Part shown: positions 12,601-25,611 of the stretch, piece by piece
How the letters are laid out: each line of letters begins with the position of its first letter
Numbering within the stretch: the stretch's first letter is position 1
Assembly: GCA_964007475.1 (NCBI GenBank)
Contig: OZ023274.1
Coordinates: 21,720,043-21,784,042, forward strand
DNA: 64,000 nucleotides
From: Hybos culiciformis
Lineage: Eukaryota; Arthropoda; Insecta; Diptera; Hybotidae
Direction: 5' to 3'
Position numbers and translations under genes: made by a program
Notes under the pieces: model-generated
Told to the model about the DNA's origin: nothing
Databases searched by the model: none
The model's input: only the letters and a program-made list of their open reading frames with translations

Positions 12601-15600
12601 ACAAGGAGATAAATTTTTAACGGATGAAAAATCATTTGAAATTTTAACAGAAATAACTACTGCACTCGTACTAAATAATTTTGACATTGAAAGAAACAAA
12701 ACTAACAATGAAACGAGAAGCAAAGGCCATAATAATTTTAATGAACATGAAGAATATAAAAACCGTAGAATAATAAAAATGATAGAACTTAAATATCTAC
12801 AACGAGTTATTATAACAAAAAAACATACTCAGGATTTTGAAAATTTGTCGCAAATGAAAACAGAAGTGAATTATTTAAATGAAGCTAATTTTAAACTTCT
12901 AATTGAAAATTTAAATTATCAACCCAGTTTAAATTTAACAGAAATGTTGAAAAAATTACAAAAAATTATTATCCTAAATTTTAAATTTACTAAACTGAAT
13001 GTTATTAATTGTAATACCGAAATATGCCCCATTAGAAAAAAATTTCAATTACTATTTGACCAAATTGAGTTACAATTAAAAGCTGTTAACATAAATGAAT
13101 TAACATTGCTCGAATTGTATGAGATTTTTCAAAATATTTTGTTTACATTGAAACTGATAATTCATCAACAAAATCCATTAAGCGAAAATTTGACCGAAGT
13201 TAATTTTTTAAACATTATAAATTTTATTACAGAATGTTCGAAAAAAGAGTTCGAAAATAATGAAAGCGATGACGATCATAATAGAGATAAAAAACGGTTA
13301 ATTGAAAATTTGGAATATTTATCAATTGAAATTTTCTCAATATTAACACTGGCCTTTAAAAATGACGGAGCATTTAAAATAATTAAAAAATATGATTTTA
13401 TTAATAAGAATATTTCAATTTTTGAAATTTTCAAATATTTTTCACAGTGTGATGCGAAAAAGGTTCAAAAAAGTCACGCTGAATGGATTTTAGAACAATT
13501 GAAAATTTTATGCCAGCGGTACAATTCAAATATTGTTTTAAACAAAAGGATCATAGATGTTTTACCTGGACTTTTTCTTGCAATGTCAAGTTATGATGAT
13601 TTAACAGAGGATCTGTTCATAATTTTTTCTTCGTTTCAAAAACTATGTTATAAAATGAAAATGTCTGAAGAATTTATTGCTAATTTGTTGCTGCAACTTA
13701 AATATATTTGCAAGTTACTGCCAAAAAACATATTTGAAAATGATTCTGTTAATCAATTATATTTGGCAATTGGAAAATTTTTTAATCATTCATCTTTACT
13801 AGTTCAGTTCACAGTAATTGAATGTGTAGGCTTTTTATTAAATCCGAGTTGGGTGTTCCAAAACAGTAATAACTTTATAATTTCATCAGAATATTGCCAA
13901 TTTTCTCAAGATTTATATACATCTGTCAATTGGCAAAAAATATTAAGCGAGGAAGAAGATCTCTTTGATGTTGATACAAACCAGAACATAAATTCAACAA
14001 CTATTCAATTATTTTTACAATTATATTCTTTTAGTTATATTGGGAGAAAAATTGGTTTTTTGGAATTGACTGAGTTCATCAAATCCCGAAAGAGTTTTGA
14101 TGAGCTTAGCATAAGGAAGATTTTCAACAATATGGCTACAGATTTTAATTGTCAATTAGAATTTTTGTCTTCAGATCTATTAGACTTATATATGAGTCAA
14201 TGGCTGAAACAAAAATTGCCTTTGAAGCAGTTGCCGTGGTACATATTTGATAAAACAGAAATTAATTTTTATGAAGATAATAAAGATTTATTGAGATTTT
14301 GTGCTCTAAAAAGCTCATCAGAAATATTCAGACAACTTGAAGAAAAATATGTTGGTAATAATAAGAACATGGAACCGATTGTACAAATGGCTTTAGGATT
14401 TCTTTGCCCTTATTTTTTAAAAATAATGCCTACCAAATCTGAAATGTTAATTGAATACGAACATGAATGTAAAGTGATTTTAGAAAATTTACAAAAAATT
14501 ACTCAAGAAAAAATCACAATTATCGAATACAAACGTTATTTCGAAAAGTTAAAAATTTCTAATTGGTTATTAACTTTAACGAAATTAACTTTTGATGATA
14601 ACCACTTTTCAAAGTTAATAGGCTTCAAACTTTATGTTAATAATCTAGCTGTTTTTTTTAATTTTGATCAGTTTTTAAATTGTCTTCAACGAAATTTGAA
14701 TCAAACGAGGCCCGATTCTCTTTTTTCGAAACTAATAGAAGAACATCCAATTGAAATTATCGATTATTTGAATAATTTAAAAAAAAATTTTTATAATAGT
14801 TTTTTTTTAAACGAGAAATTACTAAATTTATCTAGATGCCTAATGGCTATAAATTTAATTTCTAAAACCTTGATATCAAGAGCGGCTACGTTCACTTCGA
14901 ATTTTTCTTTAAAATATTTCGCTAAAGATATTTTAAATTTTTTGGAAAAATCATTAAAAAAATTTATAAACATGGATTTAATTTGCTATGCCTTGTTAAA
15001 TTTTCTGGAAAATATATTGATAGATTGGATTCATTTTCCAGAAATTGAAAATTTTTATATGAAAACAATTTTCACCATTATTGAAATTATAGAAAAAAAA
15101 TCACAAAAGGAAACAGCATTGAGATCAAAAGGCTTAACAATTTTAGAAAATATTTTCTGTCAAATTATAGAAAAGTCTCAAATATATTTGAGCTCAATTG
15201 AACCATTAATGGAGAAAGAAATATTTATTGGTACAAATGTATCCAAAACTAAGACTATAGATATTGCTGATGAAATGAAAAGTATTCAAATTTATGTGAA
15301 TGAATTTTTATTATCACCAAATTCTGATAAAATTCCAATGTTGTCGAAAGCTTTAACAGAAAAAAAATTTGAATTATTTGAAATGACTGCAGATTCTTAT
15401 TTACTTAATAAATTGAGTAAATTAATAAAATATTTGACGAATATAATGATAACTAATAACTCACTGGAAGCTGCAGAATGCTTAGGTACTTTAATTATTA
15501 CTTTATATGATCAGATAATGTATTTTTGTATTTTTGAATAAAGTTGGGGCAAAAAAATATAAAAAAATTCGATTTAGAGTTCGACCAAAGCTCATATAAA

Positions 15601-18600
15601 CATTCTAAGATATATATAACAACAAAAATATTTATAACCCAATGCATGCTTCAAAAACTTTTTTTACTTTGTTATTATTATTATATTATATTGAGAACGA
15701 CCACATCGTTTGTTTTGTTTTCTAAAATCGTATTGCTTCGTTTTTTAATTATTCTCGTTGATAAAAAAAAAAGAATTATAAATATGTTGTGTACTTTTTT
15801 TTTAAATTATTTTAGTTTGCTAATAGAAATTGTGATTTTCTCATTAAAATAATTTTTTAGACATTTTTTTATTTTATAAACGCTTTAATATTTCGTTTAA
15901 AATTTATCAATAATAATTTAACTTAATTATTTTTTATTTTAAATTTGCAAGAACGAGTAGTTGAATTTTGTCGGCACTATCTGTTCCATTAAGGAGAAAA
16001 AATTTATTTTTCTTCTCTTTATGAACAAAAAGAAATACAAAAAAAAATTATTTGAGAAGAAAAAAAATATTCTGATGTTGGTACATAATTTTAATTTTTA
16101 CGAATTTCCGATTTGGATGGCGTAGTACCTTCTTAAAAGTTACAAATTCTTTGGTTCGACTAAATGAATTTTTTCTATATTCGATCATAGTATTTTTTGT
16201 AGGGTTTTGGCTATAATAAATTTACAGTAAATGCTTCATAATTATAAAAGAGATGTTTTTTTCGTCTATTTTTCATGATTTAAAATATGAAAATTCTTGG
16301 TTTTTTTCAAAACTAAATAAAATTTTTTTGGTTTGATTGAAACAGAAATTATATTTTAGAAATTTTTTTTCGTGACCGTAACACGGAAAAAAAACTTTAA
16401 AATTACATATATTATGTATCATATTTTATTTTTCCAAAAACTTATGTCAATCTAATCTTTTTTCTTAGCATTTTTTAACTGCAATCATTTTTTTTTTTAC
16501 TTTTATTTTTAGGTAAAATTGGACCAATACGTATGCACAAATATTCATTTGTTCCAATTATAGACGAAATATATGAAGAAACGAATACAACAGTATTGGA
16601 AAATTTTATTAATTGTGTTACGAATTCTATAGAAAATCGATTATTTGCTGACGATTATAATCCAAATGTTGCTGAGATTTTGCACAGATTATGTGAACTA
16701 TTAGCTAATTCTGAACCTTTTAAAAAATACACAACAAAAATTTCATATATGGCACCATTTATTCAATTATCTAAGAACAAATTTCCAAGCTGTGATTTTT
16801 CGATACATAAGAAATTTAATGTCACTAAAATTTTACGTGATTTTGAAAACTTTGAGTATAAGAAATTTTTGTGTCATTTTACTGGAACAATATTTAACCA
16901 TATGAAGGCCGAAGAATTTGCTGAGCTCGCATTCGTAAGTTTCGAGTTTTCTCAATCTATATTATCACCTTTGGTTAAACTTATGTTAAGCAATAGCTCA
17001 GAATTCAAAAAAAGTTTTATCGATTTATTGGAAGTTTTCTTCCAACTATCAGTTGAAAATATTGTATGTCCATTTTCAAAAAAAATTTACAAAAATAAGC
17101 AAATTATAAAATGCTTTTTAAATTTTTGTGAATGTCTTCGCTTACAGAATAATTGGTGCGTTCCAATTAATTTGCTAAATGTTGCCAAAGTTTCAACATA
17201 TCAGCAAGCTCATTTCTTAGCAATTTTATACTTAGAAATGTGGACTACTGGTGAGGAAGAAAAATCTAATTTTACAAAAACCATCACAGAAATTCGAGAA
17301 AATTCTATTGAATTTCAAAAAATCGCTGCAGCTGTATTTCAATCTATCGGTTGTACAACTGCTGTAAATTGTTTTCTAAATCCTGTCGAATCCCGATTAG
17401 ATTATCATAACAATTCTAATGATTTAATGGATATTTTAATTGAATTAGATGCAACAAATTGTATTCAAAAATCAAATTTATTAATTGAAAACTTAAAACG
17501 TAATGGTCTTATTTCATTTTCTAATTCATTAAATAAAACGAAACCAGAAGATTATGAAATTTGTTGGCGTCTAGCTAAATGGGATACTCCAATAGAGCAA
17601 GATGATCACAAAGAGATGGAGAAATTTTCTGATTCATTAAAATATTATGAGTTTAAATTTGAGAAATTGAATTTTCAAGCTTTGAAATCAATTTTTGAAA
17701 AAGATCAAACAACTGCATTAAGAGCTATTAAAATGGCCAGACAAATTATAATTGAAATTTTTAAAGAAATTAGTATTGAATCTGTACAAAACTTATATAA
17801 ATATTTATCTGATTTGATGTTAATTAATCAAACCGAAGATTTTTTGAAATTACAAATTCCTGTTGCTGGATCGTCAACGACTGATGAACTTGATTTAATT
17901 TTAAAAAATTGGAACACTGAGAAAAAAATGCAATTTGGTAATTTTCAAAATAAGGAACGAATTTTAGCACAACGTATTATCTTATTCGAATCAGCCGGAG
18001 TGCGTGCTTCAAGAAAAATCAAAGAATTTTACAATGATGAAAGTATTATTTCGAGTACATTGCTTTATTTAATTGATGAATGTAAACAAAATTCAAATTT
18101 AAATTTAACTAAACGTTATTTAACAAAATTAAAGTCATTAAACCACATTTCCCCAGAGATATTGGCAAGTGCGAAATATCAAGATGCTCAAATTTGTTGG
18201 CAAACCGATAAAAAAATCATAGGAAGAAAAATTTTACAAACTATGATGAACATGAAAGAGTCTAACTTAATTTTACAACGAATTGAAGCTGTACACTTAT
18301 ACGGATTGTATGCAGCCGAAACATTAGATGAACATTTTGATGATATTCGTCAAAAATATTTTTTGGAATCAATAAAAATGACCAAAAGAGTTGATGAATT
18401 ATTGAGATTGAAAAAAATTACATTAAATTATAAAAATTTTGATGAATTTTCTTTTCAAATGAAGAAAAAAAACTACGGCGCCATATGTAAGTTTAAATAA
18501 AATTATTAAATAAGTGTTAAGAAATGGGAATTTTCGTTTTCAGAAACATACAAAATAATATATTTTGGATTCTGTAAAGATTATTAGGCTTTAAAAATGA

Positions 18601-21600
18601 ATTTTAATATTATTATCATTCCCTTTCAATTAAATTGATAAATAGTGGTTTTATTACTGAAATTATGATTTTCTAGACTTCTAAAGGTCTAAATTTAAAG
18701 CCAAGTCTCAGTGTTATTAATAACTTTTAAGATGATGCCATCACAACCTCACTTCATTGGCAAGTACCTACGATTTTCAAATGCATTAATTTATAGTATA
18801 AAAAAATTTAAACAATTTTTCAAATATTAATATCTTATATTATGAAGACATTACGTACTCGAAGAAATTGTTAGGCACAGCCATCTAATCATCGAAGGAT
18901 ATTTTGATGCGCTTATATTTTTTTTTACTAGTAAAATAAGCTCATTGTTGTTGAATACCACGGGGCTGAAGACTACTACTTAGAAAGCCTTCGAGGAGAC
19001 AGTAAAAACACATTCTACTACTGTCATCCTTGACTTCTATAGAAGCTGCAGACTCTTTCGATTAAATTCATATGGACGTACACATACATAATTCGTAATT
19101 TATGATATTGAAAAATAATCAATAAAAAAAAATGTTATACGTAGATATTTATTTTTTTATTTAAAAATCTTTTAATTCACAATCATAATTGAATCATCCT
19201 TAGTTTTTTTGAAAACTCGTTTTTAACTTATTTTTTATTTTCTGCCTTTTTCACGTTAACTTAATTGTTATTACAAATTTTCATCGATTTTTCATGCAAG
19301 TTTTCATGATTGTTGAAGATTTATCACTAATCATATCGATGAAATTTTTACGATGATTTTCCCGCTTTTCCGCGTTTTCCATCGAGTTTTCCTCAAAAGC
19401 AACTCATTTTGCTCTACAATTTTGTCTCAGGTTGCAAGACTCTCAAACGCTTCCTTGGTCGGAAAAACTCCGGAAAAGCGTTTTACATGAATTTTCCTCG
19501 ATTTTTTTCTGGAAGAAAAGTGGGTTACGAGAGTGTCGAAAATAGTAAAGAAATATATAAATAAATAAATAAATAAATAAATAACAAATTCGTGTACGAG
19601 TTAATAAGAATTGTGTCCTCAATAAAAAAGTTATTATACAATTATGCACGTCTAATAATAATAATCTAATAAATAAAAATTAAATTTCTCTGTTTATCTG
19701 CCCTGTGTGACGCCTAAACCGCTGGACCTTAGGAGCCGGCTTTGCAATTTGGGTATATTCCGATATAATGTTATAGCGTTGCATCCGAAAAGCATATATA
19801 AAAAACTGGATGTTCTCCCAACCGTTGTCCCAATGATCAATTGTGGGTCTGTACAACAAATTTAGAAATTTTGAAAATAAGGAGCCTCGAAACCCGAGAT
19901 AGTTATAGGGTACTTGAAATTTTGATCCGTGGTCCCGACGGGTGGACTACCTTAGAAGCTGGTTTTTCAATTAAGGTTAATTCCGATAAAATGTTGTAGC
20001 GTTGGACCAGAAAAGCCTAGTTAAAAAACCGAGACCCGGGAGGTCTCGACGGGGGCTACTTTAGAAGCCGGTTTTGCAATTTAGTTATATTCCGATAAAA
20101 TGGTATAGCGTTGGCCCCGAATGGACTATTTAGAAGACTGGATGTGTTAAGGCACCCATCCGAGGTTTTGGGTTTCCGGGGAAGGGGCTATGTAGCAAAT
20201 TTAGACATTCCGATTTTTTTTTAAGTTCACAAAATTTGGATTAAAGTGTTTTGATATTAATATAAGTTCGGTACTACCGTGCGAAGCCGGGTATTTCGAT
20301 TAGTATGTTACTAATCCTACAAACTAAAATTTGCCTTAAGAAACAACACCAACATATAAACATTAATAAATAAAAAATTACAAATTGGAGGTGGAGTTCG
20401 GGGACACTGAAACGCAAATGAATAAGCATTTAATTTCAACTGTTGGTATGAATGGAATGGTAATACCATTTTTAAATTGATGGAAACTTTCAGAATTTTT
20501 TAAAGCTTGAGAAGTTTGAATTTATAAATATTTTTACGAGATCTTTGCTTAAGGGAAAAACATATCTAATTGCTTTATGAAAACAGTTGTAAAGTATGTG
20601 TGAGAGACGCAACTGAAAACTCGCAATAAAAAATTGAGTACTACCCCATTACATCCTATTCCCTGGATTTCCAAGTCTACTTTATTTTGAAATTACCTTA
20701 CAAAACGCTTCGTTTCAACAATTTTTGAGTATTTTTTTTTAATTTAAATGCTAAAAATCTAGCAAAAAAAAATTGAGTCCTACCCTATTACATCCTATTC
20801 CCTGGATTTCCAAGTCTACTTTATTTTGAAATTACCTTAAAAAACACTTCGTTTCAACAATTTTTGAGTTTTTTTTTTTTGATTTAAATGCTAAAAATCT
20901 AGCATTTAAATTTAAAAAAAAATACTCATAAATTGTTGAAATATTTTTTTCTACAAAAAAATTGTTTAATGTCTAAATATATCCCAGGTTCGGCAATTTT
21001 TTTGCAGAAAATTTGGCTCTGGAGATTTTCAAGTAACTATACTAAATAGAATAGAATTTCTGAAATCCCCAAAAAAATCATGGAAAATATATCACATTTT
21101 GAATAAAATTTCCCACTAAGCGTCGCGGCGGCAGTTGTAGGTGCGTCCCATCTCTAATTTCAAGTTTGCGGTGTTTATATTCTAATAATAAGGTATTCTC
21201 CAATATTGTGCTGCTCAAACCCTTACCCAAAGAAAATCTCAAAAGTGATTCATCAACTCTACTTTTAAATGGCAAAAAATAATAAAATCTTCTCTGTTGC
21301 TAGTTATTCATTCATTTTGATAAAGAATTTTTCGTTGATTTTATTAATATTTTTTATTATGAATTGAGTATTTTTTATTTCGCTTTTGTAGATGAGAATT
21401 TTGACACGTTGGGAATTATTTTTAAAACTAGGTTGTAATTAACTTGTAGCTTCTGAATGTATTATGAAATTATTTTAAACCTTTCCATATTCCTATATTC
21501 CTATTTGTATCAGCATTTTTGAATATTCTCAAAAAAGTTTTGATACATTTTGACACCTAGATGTGAATGAATAAAATCTAATTTTTATCTTGTACGTATT

Positions 21601-24600
21601 AAAATCGAAAATTTAATTGTCATATTAGAGTTTAATATTCTAGTATTCAAGATAGTTCGAAAATATATAAGTTACGCCTAACATAATACACCCACTAATT
21701 ATTATAGTAACGGGAACAGTTAAAATCCAAGCATATGCAATATTTCGAACAATCTTCCAATTTACACCTTTCTGTCGTGACAAATGAGCGATTGTGGTAA
21801 CACTCTCGGGGGGAGTGTTGCTGTCTTTGAAATGGCCAACACATATAATTGATCCAACTTTGCAGTGTGTGGTTGAAACTGGTATACCCAAAATAGAGGC
21901 CAATTGTACAGTAATTGCTGATCCGAGCTCAATACTTAATGCAGTTCTTGGTGTTATTTTTGTTAAATCTGATCCCAATGTTTGAACTACTTTGCGACCC
22001 CATATCCAAAAACCCAAACACATGCCAACTGCACCGAAAAACAATAAATGATAGGGAGTTTTAGCGTGTTGCATGACAGATCCTTCTCTGTGTATCACAA
22101 CTATGGCAATAAGTGGTCCAATCGCATTACTAACATCATTTCCACCATGAGCACAACTAGAAAAACCTCCAGTTAATATTAGGAAATATGTAATTAATTT
22201 TGGTACTTTTTCTTCGTCTTCATTAGTTTTAAATAAAAATTTTTGTAATAATAAAAACAATATTGTGCTTAATAAACCGCTTAATAGTGGTGAAATAATC
22301 CAGGATACAACGATAAATATTAATGTTGAAAATTTCAAACCTTCAATACCACGTGACACTAAACTAAAACCAACAATAGAACCAACAGTACTGTGTGTTG
22401 ATGACACTGGTAATTTAAAAAATGTTGCAATCATTAACCACGTGGCACTACCAGAAAGAGCAGATAAACATCCAAACATAAATTCAATTTCATCCCCTCG
22501 ATACACAGTAACGTCAAGAATTCCTTTTCGCATTGTATCCGATACCAAATGTCCAATTAATAATGCCCCTGCTGTTTCGCATATGGTTGCCAATATGGAA
22601 GCTTGCTTTAATGTTAATACACCGGCTCCAACAATTGTGCCAACTGAATTTGCCATGTCATTGGCTCCCATACCAAATGCCAGAATAAATGATAGAATAA
22701 ACCCCAAAATAACAATCCACAATAGATCGGGATTATTAGTCTCCATTGCAATAATACCATTCTAAAATAATATTATTATTGACATAATTTTTTTTTCGTA
22801 AATCTAATTTTAAATTATTGGAAAATAGTTTTAAATTACATGCCATATGTATTTAGGATGTATTTTCTTTAGTTTTCAATATCAATTTTCAAATGAAGTT
22901 TAATTGTCACGTTTAATGTTTTCTCACCACATGATTAATTTAATGAAAACCCAATTTAAACTTTATTTTAACAACTTAGCATAATTTATTTCAGCTTTAT
23001 GTTGCTGAGTTGTTGAAATAATTTCGGTAATTTCATAAATTTTGAAAATAATACTTTTTTTTTATCCAATAAAATCATAAAAATTAGCTCTGATTTTTCT
23101 ACTTATTCGCAATTCTTTACAACCAAAAGTCATATAAATGTTCCAGAACCAACAATTAGATAGTTTAAGTTAATTGTTCTCTTGGCTTGTTGACTTGCAA
23201 CTTTTCTACTCAAGCCTTTTTGTTCCTTCTGAGTTCTGATCTTTATTCTAGAGAGTTCGTTTGAAAAAAACTTACTATTTCATCCTACCTTGTTTTTAAA
23301 TTTTAATACCCGGTATAAAACTAGGACTACTAAACTAAACTGAAGATTTTGGAATAGGACATTGAAAACTGTTTTTATTTTCAGCTAAATATGCGGATCG
23401 TGAATATTTACGAATTGATAACCACCTAAAATCTGATCATTATCAAGAAACAATTCGTCTTAAAGAGCAAAACTTACATGATGTTGAAAAAATTGAGAAA
23501 AAACAAAAAATAACCTATGATCGTGATATTCAAATTACCCACATTTTATTAACTAGAAATAGTAAAATTGATCAAAATGAGATTAAACATTTTGAAAAAA
23601 AACATTTAGAATATTTATTGATTGCTATTGAGAATTATATAAAGTTTTCTGAAATGGATGATAATATTCAATCACCTTCAATATATCGTTTAATAAGTTT
23701 ATGGCTGTCCAATAAGGAATCAAATGGTTTGAAGGAAATTTTAGAGACATCCTTATGGAAAGTGCCAACATTTAAATTTATATGTGTTTTGAGCCAATTA
23801 ACAGCTCATTTAAATAATGGGCATGAAAATTTTATTAATATTTTAGAAAAATTATTAATAAATATGGCTGTGGATCATCCACATCATGTTTTATGCCATA
23901 TGATTTCGCTTATCAATGCTTATGCTGATAACACTGATGCAACAACTGTTGCATCTAATAAAAAAAAAGATTTACGAATACAATTTGCAAAAAGAATTAT
24001 TAACAAAATTCGCAACAAAAATGGATTTTGTGAAATGATTGAACAACTTGAGCGTATGTCATTAGCTTTGATAGAATTCGCGAATGAAAAGGCTAAGAGA
24101 ACGTTAAAAATTAACGAGAAAGTAAAGAAATTGAACAATCTTGATCGAATACAATGTCCCACAAAAATATTAGAAATTCAAAAAAATAAAAATTACCAAA
24201 TTGTATCAATTCGAAAATGGAGTGAACATTTTGTAAAGGCCGGCGGAGTAAACGCTCCAAAAAAAATTAATTGTCAATGTTCAGACGGAATATCCTATCC
24301 TCAACTTTTAAAAGGTAATTTTAAGGTTTTTTTTTACATTTGTCGTGAATTCCAACTTTAAAGCGAAATATTCTTCTGTGTTTCAATTTAATTTTTAAAA
24401 ATAATGAAAACTGGTTATTAATAAGTGTGCACACCTGCTGAAAAATCAGAAACATGAATATATTTGCCGCACACATAGAAGTACCTATTATTCTTTTAAT
24501 TTAAAACTTTTATTGTATTCTGAGTTAAAACTTTTGAGAAATAAAAATTTTTATTTAGGAAATGATGATATAAGGCAAGATGCTGTGATGCAACAAATAT

Positions 24601-25532
24601 TTTCATTTGCTAATGAACTTTTGCGGCATAAGAAAAAAATATCCGATTTAAGTCTTAAAACCTACAAAATAGTCCCGCTTTCAAAGCGTAGTGGATTATT
24701 AGAATGGTGCTTGAACACAATACCAATTGGAGAATACTTGTGTGGACCAAGAAAAGATGCTGGAGCTCATGTGAAGTACCGTCCAAATGATATAACAGTA
24801 ACGGAGTGTCGAAATCTGTTGGATGAACATCCTCATAATAAACCTGAAGAGCGTTTAAGAGTGTTTAAAGAAATTTGTAATAGATTTCGTCCAGTGTTTC
24901 AATATTTCTTTTTTGAAAAATTCCATTCGCCGGGTGTTTGGTTCGAAAAACGTTTAGCATATATGAACAGTGTTGCCGTGTCTTCAATAGTAGGATTCGT
25001 AGTTGGATTAGGTGACCGTCATGTCCAAAATATTCTAATTGATCAAGAAACAGCTGAAGTTATTCATATCGATTTTGGAATTGCATTTGAGCAAGGTAAA
25101 ATTATGCCAACACCGGAAACAGTCCCATTTCGACTAACTCGTGATATAGTGGCGCCCATGGGTGTTTGCCAAGTTGACGGCGTTTTTCGAGATGCCTGTG
25201 AGGAAACAATGAAAATATTACGCGAAAATCAGCAAGTATTATTAACGATTTTAGAAGTTTTATTATATGATCCTTTATATAGTTGGACCTTAAAACCAGA
25301 ATTTACTGGAGATACGTGCGCTAATAAACCTGCTGTTGATAGTGAGGATCAAGAATATAAGAATGCAACAGCCCAACGAGCTCTAATTAGAATTCAATCT
25401 AAATTAGATGGGCGAGATAATATGCACACTGGCTGTTTATCGGTAGAAAGTCACGTACAGAAACTGATTTCAGAGGCAATGAGCTTTAAAAATTTATGTT
25501 GTTTATTTAAAGGTTGGGATCCTTATCTATAA
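9700..25532 (+). CDS. ATM: ATM / Tel1 serine/threonine protein kinase (PIKK), complete, six exons
   Basis: Apical kinase of the DNA double-strand-break response and telomere protection; nuclear; PI3K-related family. Exons 9700-9800, 10660-11462, 11760-15485, 16513-18486, 23385-24314 and 24559-25532 join with GT/AG ends and consistent phase into 2835 codons plus stop. This is typical for ATM (fly and human proteins are of similar size). Residues about 12-42 (EIQNLKCEII... GTRHKAIEKLDGLL) fit the N-terminal TAN motif. Exons 2-4 are helical solenoid. The C-terminal kinase has GNDDIRQDAVMQQIF at about 2512, catalytic loop GLGDRHVQN at 2661-2669, HIDFG at 2681-2685 and the activation segment ending PFRLTRDIVAPMG. 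The protein ends in a FATC motif, FKNLCCLFKGWDPYL. ATM rather than ATR or TOR is supported by the ECLGKIGPI junction and the FATC. The start ATG at 9700 has no in-frame ATG between it and an upstream stop. Intron 4 hosts another gene. Confidence 0.95.
9946..10363. mobile_element. GC-rich fold-back element in ATM intron 1
   Basis: An almost perfect inverted duplication of about 200-bp arms around a C-rich centre (10118-10170). Outer ends are AGTGCCGTTTCCTTGAAA and its reverse complement. Both arms carry GGGGTAGAGGCGGTGCCCAA, TCAGTTCTTGGGGCT and AAAGTTTTCATACATTTTGT. Base composition is unlike the AT-rich surroundings. The apparent ORFs on both strands are mirror images caused by the palindrome. 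A single arm of the same family is at 6165-6450. Target duplication unclear. Confidence 0.8.
15486..16512 (+). other. ATM intron 3
   Basis: A 1-kb intron. The frame of exon 3 continues past the donor to a stop at 15539-15541, so unspliced reading would truncate the kinase. The splice choice is fixed by phase and by the conserved ECLG|KIGPI join. Nothing else recognised: poly-A/T runs only. Confidence 0.7.
19690..20310. repeat. Diverged repeat array with a possible Helitron-like end
   Basis: Three or more diverged copies of a module containing AGCCGGTTTTGCAATT, ATTCCGATAAAATG and TATAGCGTTG occur at about 19725-19800, 19950-20020 and 20050-20130, with GC-richer spacers. The block ends near 20270-20305 with GTGCGAAGCCGGGTATTTCG followed by ATTAGT. 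It resembles the short GC hairpin plus CTRRT end of insect Helitrons, but the CTRR is imperfect and no 5' end was found. Class tentative. Confidence 0.4.
20628..20942. repeat. 139-bp tandem duplication with an inverted tail
   Basis: Two adjacent copies (about 20628-20766 and 20767-20900), nearly identical, each containing CATCCTATTCCCTGGATTTC and CGTTTCAACAATTTTTGAG. A short inverted piece follows at 20905-20942 (complement of the AAATTGTTGAAA end). High identity suggests a recent duplication. No coding potential. Confidence 0.75.
21078..21275 (-). other. Unassigned open frame in ATM intron 4
   Basis: A 65-codon frame with locally higher complexity (LLLEYKHRKLEIRDGTHL). No domain recognised and no splice context established. 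It may be a decayed mobile-element fragment; a genuine gene is unlikely. Confidence 0.15.
21640..22746 (-). CDS. Compact SLC20/PiT-family sodium-dependent inorganic phosphate transporter, single exon
   Basis: Plasma-membrane phosphate symporter of the Pho-4/PiT family, 368 residues in one uninterrupted frame. Both halves of the inverted-repeat signature are intact: GANDMANSVG at 27-36 and GGNDVSNAIGP at 201-211. The paired substrate-region motifs are PVSSTHSTVGS (113-123) and PVSTTHCKVGS (289-299), with hydrophobic helices around all of them. Animal PiT1/PiT2 are usually about 650-680 residues with a long cytoplasmic loop. Here the loop and a neighbouring helix pair are reduced to about 15 residues (FKTNEDEEKVPK) at 172-183. 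The gene lies antisense inside ATM intron 4. Single-exon structure and location suggest a retrocopy or relocated paralogue (inference). The ORF is intact from METNNPDLLW to YLEY, so it is probably functional. Confidence 0.92.
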   Translation of the reverse strand: METNNPDLLWIVILGFILSFILAFGMGANDMANSVGTIVGAGVLTLKQASILATICETAGALLIGHLVSDTMRKGILDVTVYRGDEIEFMFGCLSALSGSATWLMIATFFKLPVSSTHSTVGSIVGFSLVSRGIEGLKFSTLIFIVVSWIISPLLSGLLSTILFLLLQKFLFKTNEDEEKVPKLITYFLILTGGFSSCAHGGNDVSNAIGPLIAIVVIHREGSVMQHAKTPYHLLFFGAVGMCLGFWIWGRKVVQTLGSDLTKITPRTALSIELGSAITVQLASILGIPVSTTHCKVGSIICVGHFKDSNTPPESVTTIAHLSRQKGVNWKIVRNIAYAWILTVPVTIIISGCIMLGVTYIFSNYLEY

Positions 25533-25605
25533 TACTTATTATATTTTTTATTCGTTTCATTAATAGAAGTACCTATTATTTTTTTTAATTTATTATTTGA
25601 ACAAA

Positions 25606-25611
25606 AATAAA
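25606..25611 (+). terminator. ATM polyadenylation signal
   Basis: Canonical AATAAA 74 bp after the ATM stop codon, in AT-rich sequence. It is the first such hexamer downstream. Position and motif only. Confidence 0.5.

Larger units (their letters stand above)
18487..23384 (+). other. ATM intron 4 (4.9 kb), host of a nested gene and repeats
   Basis: By far the largest ATM intron. It holds the phosphate-transporter gene on the minus strand (21640-22746), a TAAA microsatellite at about 19556-19583, diverged repeats at 19690-20300, a 139-bp tandem duplication at 20628-20900, and otherwise AT-rich sequence. Confidence 0.8.

Noticed and set aside
15544..15852. 102-codon frame after ATM exon 3
   Set aside because: It lies inside ATM intron 3, is low-complexity and tyrosine/phenylalanine-rich, and the intron is defined by phase-consistent conserved exons.
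22265..22765. 166-codon open frame on the plus strand
   Set aside because: It is exactly antisense to the PiT transporter and has no recognisable motif. The opposite strand carries the conserved protein.
23920..24162. 80-codon minus-strand frame within ATM exon 5
   Set aside because: It is antisense to well-supported ATM coding sequence.
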